64,000 bases of DNA from Orbilia blumenaviensis (Eukaryota; Ascomycota; Orbiliomycetes; Orbiliales; Orbiliaceae), in assembly GCA_036872755.1 (NCBI GenBank), contig JAVHNS010000001.1:124001-188000 (forward strand), read 5' to 3'. Under the pieces are notes generated by a model. The model did no database searches, had not been told where the DNA came from, and was given only the letters and a program-made list of their open reading frames with translations. Position numbers and translations under genes: made by a program. This document shows, one piece after another, positions 24,411 through 37,689 of this stretch (its first letter is position 1; each line of letters begins with the position of its first letter).

Positions 24411-26767
24411 ATGAAAAATAGTACAGTGCCGCGGGCTCAACCTAATAGGGTAGGGGAATTATTCAATCTATATACGTATATAAGTTCTGCTATGCATGGG
24501 GAGTTGGGACTTAAATATTTGGCCCAGGGTGGTAGATTTGCGACGCTTAATGATAAATTCTAGGGAGCGCTACGCCAAAACTCCCATTCTCACTTATTAT
24601 AGACGCATAGCCCACCAGCACTGCGGCATATATCGTAATATATTAATATAGGGGGCAAGTCTTGCAAGATGATCGCGATTGCAACACCGCAGGCTTCATG
24701 TTGGTTCAACAAGATTCCTGATTCAGTCCTCGAAGAAAAAATAGGTCACTTGATTAAAGATCATGGTCGTACAAGAACTAACTGAGAGGCTGCCACCAAT
24801 CCCGAATCAAAGAGCGTTAAGCAAGGCTCTAGGCCTCTTTATAGATTTACATGTATACATGTACGTGTACACTTGCGACAGAAATTTACGAATCTGTGAC
24901 ACGGGAGATCGATACGTTTCGTGCATGCAATTGCCTTGCTCTCGGACTCGAATAGTAGGATTAGCCCCGAATTGCACGAAAAAGTTCGAGGCTATACTAA
25001 TATAGTCGAATAAAACTAATCTAGATATGCGATTGTTGGCTATAGAGGAAATGTCTTGGCTTGACGAAGTATGTCTAATTCGTAGTGGCTTTGAGGACTT
25101 CAAACCAAGTAGAAACCAGATCTAGACGGTGCCGTGTGTGTTTACTAAAGATCATTCGAGGCCGGTTACTTTTTAGTACTACTAGTCTCGATCGGGCTTT
25201 CTTGAATCTATGAAATATCTGTATAACAGTATCTGCATTAATATGCATGCATAATATTAGGTTACACCTCTCATCGCCGTCACAGACTAGCCCAGCCGTG
25301 CCGTTCTCGCTAGCTTCTGTTAACACATGCTTGACCTAGAACAGATAATTATTAGTTAGCTTGGTTATATCCTTCATCAGTCTCTATCCTTTATTAGGTG
25401 TGAGAGCAACGCTTAGTTTTAACCGGTCTTGCAACATTGATACTGATCCGTAGCTTAAATAAACTTATGCACGGTTTATGCATGTGATGTCACAGGTACG
25501 CCGAGCTTTAGAGTGAAGGATTCCGAAAACCAGGTCGGGAGGCTCCACCTGCGTATTACGAGCAAATCGGTTCGCAGGTAGCTGCTAAATACTTAGTTAT
25601 TGAATTCATGAAGATGCATGCTTTTTTGTTCATCGGGAAGCATACTTATTAGGCTTAGTGAGGGAAATTCAGATGCGGACTAAGCAATGTAACTGGTAAG
25701 TAACACGTAGTTGGATCTAGAACTTTTATAGAACCCTACCCTTTTCCCTTATGAGACAGTCCTCGAAAACCTTGTGCACCCAATGAGACCATGTCCCTCA
25801 AATGCCAGATCAAGCCAGAAACCAAAACAACGCAAGGTGTTGACCATTTTCCAACATTTCGACTTTGTGTTGTCTGGTTACAACGAGACTAGGGTTGGCG
25901 CGTTAATTAGCGGTACCAATAACAAGATTTGACATGTTTCGCGACAGAAAACAATCTGCGACGGTATTGGGATGCATTGCCTAGAGGAAAAACGCCAGTC
26001 GATGGCTGGAGCTTACTGAACTGACATGGCTCGGAGTTCGGTATGCTCCCCTCATCCTAGCCGTGAACATGACGACATGTCTGGGCCTTTGCTGGAGCAT
26101 CGACTTTGGATGAACCTGAAACGGCCCTCAGGAACACCGGGCCGTATCCAACACCAAGGCATATCCTTGCCTTGTTCGGGGTATTTCTACTTTCTGATAT
26201 AGGGATTTCATCTGCCAGGTATCTATCCAACTATGCATCACTATTAGCCGTTATAGTATCCTGCAAGCCTTCCAGTTCAGATCTGGGTTTCTAATATCTA
26301 GGCGAATAATCACAAGACCGGCTCCCCCACCCGGTCCGTTCTCCGACCAGATATTAACTTCATCTAGGGCCAAGGTTCCTAGCGGAATCACGATTAAAGC
26401 ACATGATAACCCCGTTTTATGATTCTTTCTAGGCAATTGAAGACCTTCTTTTCCAGTCGTACCGTAGGGCCGACGATAGTGTAATTAGGGCTTAGGATAT
26501 GGGTTTTGAGGGAGTTTTTGATACCTGCCAACTATCTTGGATCAAGCTTGGGGAAGACCGAGATATAATGCCTGAAGCTAGGCGGACAATGTGGCCAGGG
26601 AGGCATATCGAGTCCTTAGTCATGGTTTACTTGAAACGTGGAGCTCGGATGGGAAGATAATAGTTTAAATAAGCTGTCGTCGCCTCCAGGAAGATGAAAG
26701 AGTAGTTTTCAGGAAATCGAATTACGGAACTACTGGACTCCCGATATCATATCTGTCAATTGGCAAG
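24411..26767. other. intergenic region upstream of the GH3 gene
   Basis: No supported gene. Short frames at 24763-25005 and 25075-25326 lack features. The last 300 bp before 26768 presumably hold the beta-glucosidase promoter; no regulator site could be assigned with confidence. Confidence 0.4.
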
Positions 26768-29710
26768 ATGTTGTCGTCAACTCTATTTTTGACTGCGCTG
26801 GCTATGCCAGCGGCCTACGCCCAGTCCAATCTTGACTGGGATGCGGCCCACACAAAAGCTTCGACCATGTTGGGTAAACTGACACTGCAACAGAAAATCA
26901 ATATGGTCACTGGTGTGGGTTGGCAGAAAGGTCCTTGTGTCGGAAACATTGCAGCTATCAGCAGCGCTAACTTTCCAGGTAGGTCCCATGTGCATATTTA
27001 AGGCGTATGAACTACACCGTGCTTGTCGCTAATGTCATTTACCAGGACTGTGCCTTCAGGATGGACCTGTGGGAGTTAGATATGCAAGTGGTATCACGGC
27101 TTTCCCAGCAGCCATCCATTTGGTTAGTTAATGACATACTATGACTTCATGTACATCAACACCTTCTGACAGCAAAATATCACAGGGTGCTACATGGGAC
27201 AAAGACCTTATGAGAGCACAAGGAGTTGCCATGGGTGAAGAATTCCGGGGTAAAGGTATCAACATTGCCCTTGCACCAGTATCTGGTGCTTTGGGAAAGA
27301 TTCCACAGGTAAGTTTACCTATATTTGGGGGTTTTGGGTTTTTATTTTAACATTAAATCTTGGGTTAGGCTGGGAGAAACTGGGAAGGCTTTAGCAATGA
27401 CCCATACCTTGCTGGGGCTGGTATGACGGAAGTTATCAGCGGGATGCAGAGCGTCGGCGTTCAGGCTTGTGCCAAGCATTACATCGGCAATGAACAGGAA
27501 AGAAACAGAGAGACTATGAGCAGCAATATCGACGACAGGACCATGCACGAACTGTATCTATGGCCTTTCGCAGACGCTGTAAAGGCAAACGTTGCCACTT
27601 TCATGTGCAGCTACAATAGACTTAACAGCAGCTGGGCCTGCGACAACGACTATGCCTTGAACACCCTTCTAAAGGGGGAACTTGGTAAGTGATTCATTAA
27701 CCCACTTGATGAACCAAGTCTTGGAAATCCAGCTATCTCTAACCAACAAACGCAATTGTAGGTTTCAGAGGACAGGTCCTATCTGACTGGAACGCCAAAA
27801 CATCCACTGGTGGCGCTACTCGTGGCCTCGACATGACCATGCCTGGTGATAACTTCGGAGATAATAACTTTGTCTGGGGGCAGAATCTCCTAAATGCCGT
27901 CAACCAAGGTAGTGTGTCAACTTCCCGCCTAGACGACATGGTAAAGCGTATCTTTGCCTCTTGGTACCTTGTTGGCCAGGACCAGAACTACCCAGCCGTT
28001 AGCTTCAATTCTTGGAACAACAATGGAGGTGGTGATGTCTCAGGCAACCACAAAGTACATGCTAGAACAGTTGCAGGCGATGGTATTGTTTTGTTGAAGA
28101 ACGTAAACAATGCGCTTCCCTTAAAGAATCCAGCATCATTGGCCATTATTGGTAGGGATGCCATCAATAATCCTTCCGGAATTAACGCCTGCACTGATAG
28201 AGCTTGCAACGACGGGACACTCGCAATGGTACGCTAGTCTCACCCTTACAACATTAATCAATTACTAAAGATAGTTCATAGGGATGGGGATCTGGGACTG
28301 CCAACTTCCCTTACTTGATTGACCCCCTCACTGCAATCCGCGCCCAGGCCCAAACCGATGGTACCACTGTCGTCACCTCCACTACAGACAATGCATCCCA
28401 GGGTGCCTCTGCTGCACAGTCTGCTTCTACAGCTATTGTCTTCATTAACGCCAACTCCGGAGAGGGGTATCTCACTGTCCAAGGCCATAATGGAGACAGA
28501 AACAATCTCGACCCATGGAACAACGGTAACGATCTCGTAAAGGCAGTTGCTGCAGTCAACTCCAAGACAATTGTCGTGATTCATTCCGTTGGGCCAATCA
28601 TCATGGAACAGTTTGTTGACCTTCCAAACGTCATTGCTGTCGTTTGGGCTGGTCTTCCCGGGCAAGAGAGTGGAAATGGACTTGTCGATGTTCTTTATGG
28701 CAGCAAGGCCCCAGGCGGAAAACTTCCATTCACCATTGCTAAGACACCATCGGATTACGGTACCAGCGTCGTCAACGGCGATGATAACTTCTCAGAGGGT
28801 CTTTTCATCGACTACCGCCGATTTGACGCTCAAGGAATCACCCCAAGATATGAATTCGGCTTTGGTCTTTGTAAGTGCAGGATCAGCACCTGGAGTTTGT
28901 GTTCATATAAACTAACCGAAAATAGCCTACACTACCTTTTCGTTCACCAACCTTGAGATTTCTTACACCAGCACCACAACTGGGCCAATTTCTTCAACCC
29001 AAAATGCTCCCGGTGGCTACCCGGCTCTCTATGAGCCCGTTGCAACAATCACCGCCCGTGTCACAAACACTGGCGATGTTGCTGGCGCCGAAGTCGCACA
29101 GCTTTACATCGGCCTCCCAGCGGGTTCCCCATCCACACCACCAAAGCAGCTCCGTGGCTTCCAGAAGCTCAAGTTGGCTGCCGGAGCTTCAGGTACTGCC
29201 ACATTCGTTCTTAAGAGGAAGGATCTCGCATACTGGAATACTGCCTCGCAACGTTGGGTCGTCCCTACTGGAAACTTCAACATCTTCATCGGAGCCAGCT
29301 CCCGTGATATCAGACTTCAGGGTACCATGGGACCTAGTGGAAGCACCACAACTACAATCGGCGGCTCTACTTCCACCACAACCGCCCGAACATCCACAAC
29401 TACGCGCGTCACTACTACTCCCTCAACTACTATCACGACTACTCGCACAACTACACCACCCACTACTACAAGAACTACTACCGCAACGACAACGCGCACT
29501 ACCACCGCGATTATTACCACCACAGCACCAACTGGTGGCCCGCTCCAGAGCAAATGGGGACAATGTGGTGGAGTCGGTTATACCGTAAGTTCCAATGCCT
29601 AGAGAATCAGGGAAGACATATACTAACGATAATCATAATAGGGCGCAAGCGTCTGCTCTCCAACTGCTACTTGCTCGACATTGAACCCATACTACGCCCA
29701 ATGTCTGTAG
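26768..29710 (+). CDS. GH3 beta-glucosidase with C-terminal CBM1
   Basis: Secreted beta-glucosidase expected to release glucose from cellobiose and oligosaccharides. Exons: 26768-26978, 27046-27122, 27186-27308, 27369-27684, 27762-28228, 28282-28870, 28926-29584, 29642-29710, giving 836 residues. A signal peptide (1-19, ending AYA) is followed by the GH3 N-terminal domain with [19 protein letters not shown] (Lys-His substrate site) and VLSDWNA, whose Asp251 is the expected nucleophile. The C-terminal GH3 domain (IVLLKN, then [10 protein letters not shown]) leads to a fibronectin-III-like domain ([14 protein letters not shown]). A Thr-rich linker (29338-29540) and a cellulose-binding CBM1 ([14 protein letters not shown]...YYAQCL) end the protein. 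The last intron splits the CBM1. It looks complete and functional, and suited to acting on cellulose surfaces. Confidence 0.95.
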
Positions 29711-30923
29711 TTTTCTGGGTTCGAATAATTTCTTGTATATATCTTTCAATGTTCTATCCCATGATGTACATATATATTTTTTAGCGGCGAGTTGTATATA
29801 CAATACCGGTTTTGACTGTGGGCTATATAAAGCCAACCTTCAATCAAGACTCAAGGACCTGTTGTTGGGCCAATAGGGTCTTTGTGTAATGACTTTCTTT
29901 TTATTAAAGCTATTTTTCCAAACTACGCGAATACCTAGGCCCCAAGTGGCATGCAACTGAAAATAATATAGGTTCGTACCCTCAAAGAAGGGACTGAGGG
30001 CCAAATAAGATCGGTTGTGGTTTAATGTATGCATGTAGTACTAATACCCTCATTTACTCTCTCCGCCCCGGCATGGCGCCATGGTTGCATAGGGCCCGAA
30101 ATCCAAATAAACCGCCAGAATTCTATCTATCAGTATTGAGTGGCTCATCCTGCGCTCCAGCAAAAAAAAAAAAAAAAACATCACTTCCCTGATAAACGTA
30201 GCTATCTATAGTCAGACTGTTTCTCCAGTGGAAGACTCTCAAGCTTGCAAGGCTTGAACTTGATAGCGTTGATATCATTTTGATGTTTACATATATCCCT
30301 GAGCCTTTCTATAGGCCTATTACTTCGTACAGAGATTTGTATTGCCTAACCATCTATTTATTCTCGACCCACTAACGTGATACGATCAGCTGTGCATCCC
30401 CTTCAAGCTTCAGCCTCCTTCCGAGGATGTCTTTAGGGCTATTCGATTACAAATATAGATTCTTGGCAGATATTGTCACCGTATCAGAATGGTCCCAGAC
30501 TGCACATGGCCGCCAATCCCTGCCAAGGGAGCAGTTCGGGCCGCCCGCTGTCTTCCTTTTCCAAATCAACGGCAGTAACGTTGATAAGATTAGGGTGGCC
30601 CATAGTTATAACGCAAAACAAATAGTTTCTCTTAGACCGGGAGAAGTTTGATAATACGAACCTTCCAGGGCCCTAAGGTGCGCGTGCAGATATGGGTATT
30701 TATATTAATATATATCAATCTAGGATGGAAAGGAACCCTAACTAGGCTTCATTTCATTAGTAACAGGCACCGTTATTCTAACAAAGAGATTATAAATAGG
30801 CGAGGCGCGCAAAGCAATGTTCTTTCTAATGACCAAATTCTATGATTCGGTTTGTTTGTTATTATTGAAGCGCCTACAAGCTTGTGCATGGAGATATAAA
30901 AGTCTCCTATAGCTGGTATCCAT
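29711..30923. other. intergenic region with an A17 run
   Basis: A 17-base A run lies at 30162-30178. A 74-codon frame at 30427-30651 has no recognisable feature and is probably chance. No other gene seen. Confidence 0.4.
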
Positions 30924-32818
30924 ATGCGGGTTTCTCCGACACCTGGAAAGCTGTTACGGTTATCGGTTGTGATAACTATCTTCTTTATTATTCTGGTTTC
31001 ATTAGACATTGTTTCTGCCTCCGACCACGATCCAAGATGCTCGAACCAGCCAACCCCCATAGCTATTCGATTCGGAGATGTGTCTCTTAGTTCCAGGAAC
31101 GACAAACCAGAAGAACCTACGGTTTTTGGACTTGAAACGATACTCGGCGAACATTTCTTTGGGTGCCATATAAAGTACACTACCCCAGCCGGTTCTTGAC
31201 ACGTACAGACTTAACCTGATAACAATTAACATAGCATTCTCGAGCCCGATATCGGTGTTAGTATGGGTACTAGGACATGTACCGGGATTGAGGATAAACC
31301 AAGAAACTGCTACTTGAACACGACCCGATATCAATACGATATCCGCACGAATATTATCTCGGCTGGCGTTTTCGACGAACAGAATTCTGCTACGTTTCGA
31401 GAAATCAATTCTACGGCCAGGCCATCTGACGAAACTCAACTGGGAGAAGATACTGTGAGAATTGGACAAAGGAGCCTTGAAGACTTTCCTTTTCGCCTTA
31501 AGAGAATATCGGGTCTCGCGAGCGTTCTTCCGGCATACATTGGGTTAAACAATGAGTCAAGGCTCTTGGAAGCACTATTCACGAAGTCATTAATTTCAGC
31601 AAAAGCATGGTCCTTCTTCTCGGGATGGCTTGGTCCTGGGGGTTCTGTGGACATGATTCGGGACGGCTCCCTTGTTCTTGGCGGCTATGACTCCGAAGTT
31701 CTTGCACCACGTGGTAAATTCACAGAATTCCCAATGTTCAAATCATCTAAGAGATCTTGCCCACTTTCCCTGGAAATAAGTGGTGTCAAATGGCTGGGCG
31801 GGAACGTTTCAATTTCAACATTCGGCCCGTATTTTACAGCATGTGTTAATCCAGGGAGTAGCCGGTTGGAATTCCCCTTCGATATTTGGATACAGCTGAG
31901 AGATTTGCATAAGAGTTCGACGGTTGCAAGTTTTGGGTCGGGCCCTATATGGGCTAATGCAGCGACGGATAACATTATTGAAAACCAGCGGCCACAAAAC
32001 CCTATAGCCCCCATTGACCAACAGGGCATTATTCGGGATTTTGGAGCACCCGAGCGTATCCCACCGACGTATGTCAAATATCAGTCCATACACGGTAGTT
32101 TAAACGGTCGCTGATATCACAGTCTTCCAATCCCAGGTTTGAGAGGTATAACATGGAAATACAGTTGAAGGATGGACCGAGCATTCTAGTTCCAGGACAT
32201 CAGATATTTCAAAGAAGACGAGAAATTAATAACACTGGATTCATTCAGGCCCGAAGTGGGGGAGACGGGGTCCCTGAAGACCCCACTAGGGTTGCTGTCC
32301 TAACCTATTCCAACAAAAACGGAGATAGCGATCCAGTATTTGGGCTACCATTTCTAGCGGGCGCCTATTTGATGGTGAACTATGAAAACTCGACATTTGG
32401 GATAGCACCAATTCCTACAGAAGGTTCTAATAAAACTTCTCTTGTCCCTATCAACCATCCTTCCTGTTATGCTCAAGCTCGAGGCGATTCCAAGCCGGAT
32501 GCCAAGGTTATTGCACCAGCTACCATCGGCTCTGTGATTGGGGTGGCTTTGATTGTACTAGGAGGCTCTATTCTATGGAGGAAATATGGAACCTCAGGGT
32601 ATAGCGAGCAGCCAATAATCCCCCTTGGAGAAGTGGGACCTGAAAAGGATGGGAGCCAACGGTTCGAAGCTGGGGGCAGAGAGGTGGATGTTCCTTTGTC
32701 TGACAGCACTCAAATCTACCAGACTGATGGAAACCCCGTTCACCAATTCCCAGACGACTATGGGAGTGCTACTACAAGTTGGAATAGGTCTACTCGGTCT
32801 ATATACGAGCTATCATGA
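30924..32818 (+). CDS. membrane-anchored pepsin-like (A1 family) protein, probably inactive
   Basis: Exons 30924-31174, 31235-32068 and 32137-32818, giving 588 residues. A signal sequence or anchor (LSVVITIFFIILVSL) is followed by an ectodomain with aspartic-protease strand motifs: FSGWLGPGGSVDMIRDGSLVLGGYDSE (a common A1 segment), ERIPPTFERYNMEIQLKDG and DPVFGLPFLAGAYLMVNYE. A single membrane helix lies near residues 486-509, then a cytoplasmic tail of about 80 residues. At the two expected catalytic positions I do not see DTG or DSG: the first region reads LEPDIGVSMG and the second ACVNPGSS. I therefore infer a non-catalytic receptor-like paralog. Many NxS/T sites suggest glycosylation. The splice choice at 32069 (GTATGT) is the only one that preserves the frame. 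Confidence 0.82.
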
Positions 32819-34359
32819 CGGACCAGCTGTGGATACTATTTAGCCTCGTAGGTACTAATAAGCCCGTGCCTTACTCGACATCATTGTACATCTAAATGCC
32901 TTTTTTCAAATATTTGGTTCGGCTTTGCCACTTTTGTACATCTTTCGGTATATTCTTAGCAGCTAGCGGCGTCTAGGTAGAGCTTCGAAATTAATAAAAA
33001 GTTGCGCTTTAACTCTCATGAGATCTAGATAATCGATACATTAGTGTAATATGACTGTATTTAATACTGGGATCAAACATGGATGTATGTAACTTGTGGT
33101 ATTTTCCAGTGGTCTCATAATGGACCCGAGGCCTTTCTACAAGCATCATGGTATTAGAAGCGTTTGAGAACACCAAAGAGGGTTGGCCTTGGCAGACTCG
33201 CGAACAATATCAAAGAGGGGGGCAGATAGTATCTATGTAGCTACTTCTCCATGAGCTTCAAGACAACTGAGATAATTGATCGTAAATCAAAGGATTTGCC
33301 TTTGGTCGCTACCTCTAATAAACGCTCCATGAAATCGCCGGGCCCCTCGCCTTCGTCTACTAAAGGCACTGCCGTTAACTCCCCCCCGAATATATCCCTA
33401 GATGATAATCCTAACTACTTCAAATCTAGTAAAGAATGGGTAGTTTGTATAGCCCCATTTAGGGTACCTTTAGCTATTTCATACATCGCAAATCTCAGAC
33501 TAAATAATGATACTCTCTAGTATCGTATAAATAGCATTAAAAAAATGGAAACGGAATTCGAAAGCTCGATGATTTTGTGACTGAGCTCATTATAGAAGGT
33601 AAGTCCGAATTCATCTTGACCTTGCGATTTCAAATCCACTGCATCGGAATAGATATCGAGTACTCGAGTCACAGGTCACTAAGCTACATTCGATTAGCTA
33701 GTTAGTGAAAGTGCGGCGAAGATCAAGCGTCTTGAACAGCAGGGTAGGGAAGCTGGCCCCTGATATACTCACGAGCAGGCATAATCCACTAATTCCTACC
33801 CGATTACATAGCTCGGACTGACATCGAGACTAAGAAATCCGAGGAATAATAATATTGCAATGAGGGCTCAAATCTAGCATCTCTAACAGGAGCTCAAGGG
33901 CAGAGATGTGTATTTTCTTGGTTGCAAAGTGGACTCGCAAACAGACCTATCTGCCACAAAACCCATCAAGGCTATATCTAGATCTATCATTATTCCAGGC
34001 GGCCCCGTTTCGGAATTCCACCCAATCTTATTGATGCTACGTAGCTATGGGGAACGATTTCGCACCAATAAATTACTGAGAAAGATCAATTCTAGTCGAT
34101 ACCAAAATTTTAATGTGCTGCATTAATTTTGGTTTATCTATCAAGTAAAACGTCCGAGGCGTTCAGCCGTTCGCAAGCTCACCAGTTAAGATCCAGGTAT
34201 CTGCAGAGTTGTGGTTGAAGATAGTTGGCCAACGTAAAAATGCAACATTGCGAGTCCAAACCCACGAAGGCGAATGTTAAAGACACCTCGAAATAAAAAG
34301 AAGGAAAGGGAACTGACAAAGAGGAAAAGACAAGAAAGCACTCTTGAAGGACAATGAAG
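32819..34359. other. intergenic region
   Basis: Small frames at 33251-33520 and 33908-34126 have no domain and poor coding character; they may be relics. No supported gene. Confidence 0.35.
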
Positions 34360-35514
34360 TCAGGCTGGTTGGTTCGTCCCGGGTGCTGGTTGGTCATCTT
34401 CCCCCTTTCCATATCCTCTTCCACCTCTCCCACCTCTCCCACGAGCTCCTCTACGCTTTCCAGCAGTCCTTCCACCTCTCTCGCCGACAATTTGCTCGCC
34501 ACTCTTTTCAGTACCCGCAGCAGCCTTCACATCATTTTCTTCAGCACCATTTTCAATGTTACCCCCGCCTTGCTTTATCCCGCTCCCTTTGCCCCTCCTG
34601 CGATGGAACCTCCTTCTTCCGCGTTGGTGACCTTGTGGATCAATAGCCTTCATTAAGTCATCCTGAGAAGGTTCTTGAGCAACCTCTTCAGCTGCGTTGT
34701 CCGTGAATTCGGCGGTAACCAGGCGACCCATGTCCCCCTCGCCTTTATCACCTGCGTACTTAGAGATGTCCTCTGATTCCGTATCCTTCGAAGATTCGAT
34801 CATTTCATCTGCATCTTTCAGACTTTGAATCAAGTTCTGCATGGAATACCCCTTAACATCTTCCTTATCTTTTTCACTTGCAGCTTGTTCCATCCGGATC
34901 CTGAGTTTCTGAATGGCGACTTCTAACAAAGTCGCTTCTCCCATGAAGAGGGCGGCAGCAGCCACTTTTTTATCTAAGGCATCGTTCTCCCGATTGACTT
35001 TCCCATCGTCAACATAAGGGCCACTCTTGTAGTTACCAGTGTAGGCACACTCAACAACGAGATCGAAAACCTTCGGGGATAGCTGGCCATTGCTGCTAGG
35101 GACAATTTCGAATCGTTTGATTCTGCCAGCAGAAATCGGCGTCCCAGTTATATTTTCGAGTTGAAACTTAGCTCCACCAATGGTAGCGGTTTCAATGGTG
35201 TCTGCATTGGCAATGAAAATTGGGAATTTCTCGTGGTGAAGGAGGTATGTGACTTTCGGAAGCTCTGGCTTCGTGATTGGGTCGAAAAGAACCGAGAGGG
35301 AATTGTTACGCATGATCCTGCGGAAGCTGCTAGGGATGCCCGACGCGTCCTCAAGTTCAAACCATTTCTCGTAAACTATGACCTTTAAGTCGGCGGTATT
35401 GACATCGTATTCAGGGTAGTCAGGGACCTTAAGGCCGGCATAACCCTTTTTCAGGATAAAACGGGGCTCGCTTTTTATCTCTGTCAAGCGGGGGGCTCTC
35501 TCCATACTATGCAT
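34360..35514 (-). CDS. BTB/POZ-like protein with C-terminal RGG-rich tail
   Basis: Single-exon gene of about 384 residues. I prefer the ATG at 35514 (MHSMERAP) over 35538, which adds a hydrophobic stub; 35505 is also possible. The N-terminal half carries an SFRRIMRNNSLSVLFDP stretch, then KVFDLVVECAYTGNYKSGP. This matches the region of fungal BTB-type proteins where VV-x-x-A-Y-TG-x-Y precedes the terminal helices, but the classical DV.. opening of BTB is not seen. The middle is acidic (about 240-300). The C-terminal 80 residues are basic and rich in Arg-Gly, including RGRGGRGGRGYGKG, a typical RNA- or arginine-methyltransferase-interaction tail. The combination suggests a nuclear or RNP-associated adaptor; function is unknown. 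Confidence 0.7.
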   Translation of the reverse strand: MHSMERAPRLTEIKSEPRFILKKGYAGLKVPDYPEYDVNTADLKVIVYEKWFELEDASGIPSSFRRIMRNNSLSVLFDPITKPELPKVTYLLHHEKFPIFIANADTIETATIGGAKFQLENITGTPISAGRIKRFEIVPSSNGQLSPKVFDLVVECAYTGNYKSGPYVDDGKVNRENDALDKKVAAAALFMGEATLLEVAIQKLRIRMEQAASEKDKEDVKGYSMQNLIQSLKDADEMIESSKDTESEDISKYAGDKGEGDMGRLVTAEFTDNAAEEVAQEPSQDDLMKAIDPQGHQRGRRRFHRRRGKGSGIKQGGGNIENGAEENDVKAAAGTEKSGEQIVGERGGRTAGKRRGARGRGGRGGRGYGKGEDDQPAPGTNQPA

Positions 35515-35856
35515 TGTGAAGATATGAAGGTAATACAAGAAATCAAAGAGAGGGGAAAGTTCTTGAAGGGTCGTGGCAATAAGTTGATATCAGACTTTCG
35601 AAGAGGTGGATAGTAAGTTGTCGTCGGGAGATGGTTGATGTTAAGATTCAAAATTGAAAAGATGAAGGTATGAGGTTTGAATTCATGAAGAGCATAATGA
35701 GAAGCAGAAATTAAAAGAAGGAATATACAGAATCTCAGGAAAGTCTCTCCGCCGTAGAGCCCATGGACGTTGAGAAGATCTTGAGCCGTTCAGGTCAGCC
35801 CTGTGGGATTTTTATTTCACAATGGGGTCTTCCGGTGGGGATGATATGTAGGAGTA

Positions 35857-36141
35857 TCAACATTCTGCTTCCGCTTCGACTTCTTCAACGACGATAAGAG
35901 TCCCAAGAACCAACTTGCTGAAACTCTCAAGGTTCCTGGCCATAACGCAGGGTTCGCAGTCTTTTTCCTCTGGGATTTCGATTTCCTGTTGATATTCGGA
36001 ACATATGGTTTCTGAAAAGCTGCCCGTTATCGATTCCTCTTTGCCCCCAGTTTGAGCGTTGCAAGAGATGTGGCTGTGGAATGTCGTATGCCCACAGGCG
36101 TATACGAAATGAGTTCGTTGACACATTTCGTTGGCCTTCAA
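35857..36141 (-). CDS. small Cys/His-rich hypothetical protein (94 aa)
   Basis: Intronless. It opens MKANEMCQRTHFVYACGHTTFHSHISC and later has CSEY and CEPC. The spacing C-x8-CGH-x7-C, then C and C-x2-C, looks like a compact zinc-binding module of the kind common in fungal hypothetical proteins with a CxxxxxxxCGH opening. The C-terminus is acidic (VVEEVEAEAEC). No signal peptide. The gene lies downstream of a CT-rich stretch and is transcribed in the same direction as the BTB-like gene. Function is not known. Confidence 0.6.
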   Translation of the reverse strand: MKANEMCQRTHFVYACGHTTFHSHISCNAQTGGKEESITGSFSETICSEYQQEIEIPEEKDCEPCVMARNLESFSKLVLGTLIVVEEVEAEAEC

Positions 36142-37689
36142 GCAGTGTCTGGAGGACGAGACGTCGAAGATAAGATTAGATAAAGGTCTTTTGTGAAGTC
36201 AAGGGAACTATCCCAAATGCAGGTTTTGGTATATGCAGGAACGAAGTTATGTCTGGGTACAGACTGCCTTGATCCTTGTGCGTAGATTTGTACAGAGTGG
36301 GAGTTTGGTAGCTGTCTAAGACAAATGTGAGGTCGAAATTGCCCTACATAATTAAGCAACATGCAGCGACCGTCCCTGCTGCTAAGCAGAAACATGTTAA
36401 CACATGTGCGCACGCTAGTAGCGGAGCCTCAGCTATTTCAAAGCGCACCATGAGGTTACTAGCCTGTTGACATGCTTGTCAATTGTCTCTTCAGTCTTAG
36501 CAATCCGCGCTTCTTGTTTCCGAGCCGGAACAAGTATACACCTGCGCGCAAGCTGCTTTCTTCCTTTAGGGATATTTAGAGCTTTTTATAAGCTTCATAG
36601 CTTGGATACATAAAAACGCTAATTGCCTGCCAGCCCACTCTTTGCCACGGCGTTGCATTTGCCTGAGCCGAGACTGACTTGGCCTGTACCGTATGTATCA
36701 GAGCACCCATTCGTGGCATGTATATACTCTGCAGCTACCGGTATACCGAGTGATACCAAACAAAAGTGCATGAATGAGAACTCGCCTGGTCAAGCAGTTG
36801 CCGCGATCCAGTTAACGTCAATAATGGTACTTAACGTTATACCCTCAAATTTTCGAACGTTTTGATAAATTTATAGCGCGCAGGGTGAGAATGTATTCCT
36901 TTCGTTGAAACCGTAGCGTTGCATTCCTAAATAGTATCAACAGTTCCTATGTTCCATGCATGGCACCACAATCGACATTAATAATTTCCAGATTCTAAAA
37001 TCTACAGCCTCGGAAAAAGTAATCCGCCCTATGAAAAGCAGCGGATTGACGTAGCCCGAGCCGACCCCGCTTGCAATGCAGAATTGCCACCGACATGACG
37101 TCTTCCCAACACACAAAATACCACATCACCCGTTCCGTCTGTCAACCGCAACAAAACGAATACTGAGACACTCTGAAATATCATCAATGTACCAGTACCC
37201 CGGGCTTCTGCGACCTTGTTTAGGGCTAGAAGCTGTTTCACTTCGGTACTTAAGACTACTTTCTGCAAATAATATGGTATCATGTTATTTCATTACCAAT
37301 ACACCTAAAAAAAAAAAGGAACCAAAGCTATACACATGAATTTCCTTTTCATTCCCAAATAGAAATTATTAAACCTCCCAGTACTGTGCCTATCAATGGA
37401 AAGCCTTAATATGCTAAAAATCAAATCATGCGCCGCAAGGAGTGACAGTGATCGAAAACGCTTTTTGCCGTTGAACCAAACCCCAAGAAACCATACGATA
37501 AGGGGTATAAAGGAATGTGTGTCGTGTCTCGTAACCATTCGGTCATGCCGAGGAGGTAGGAAAAGGGGGAAATCAAATAGAACATAACCAACCGCTCAAA
37601 TGATAATTTTGCATTAGATTAAGAATTATCTACCCTCAAAGAGGGAGATAGGGGAAATAAAAAAAGGACCAAGGATATTATCAACTCGA
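36142..37689. other. intergenic region
   Basis: No supported gene; several overlapping short frames (36138-36413, 37029-37339, 37305-37587) on both strands. The right end is the 3' flank of the mucin-like gene. Confidence 0.4.
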
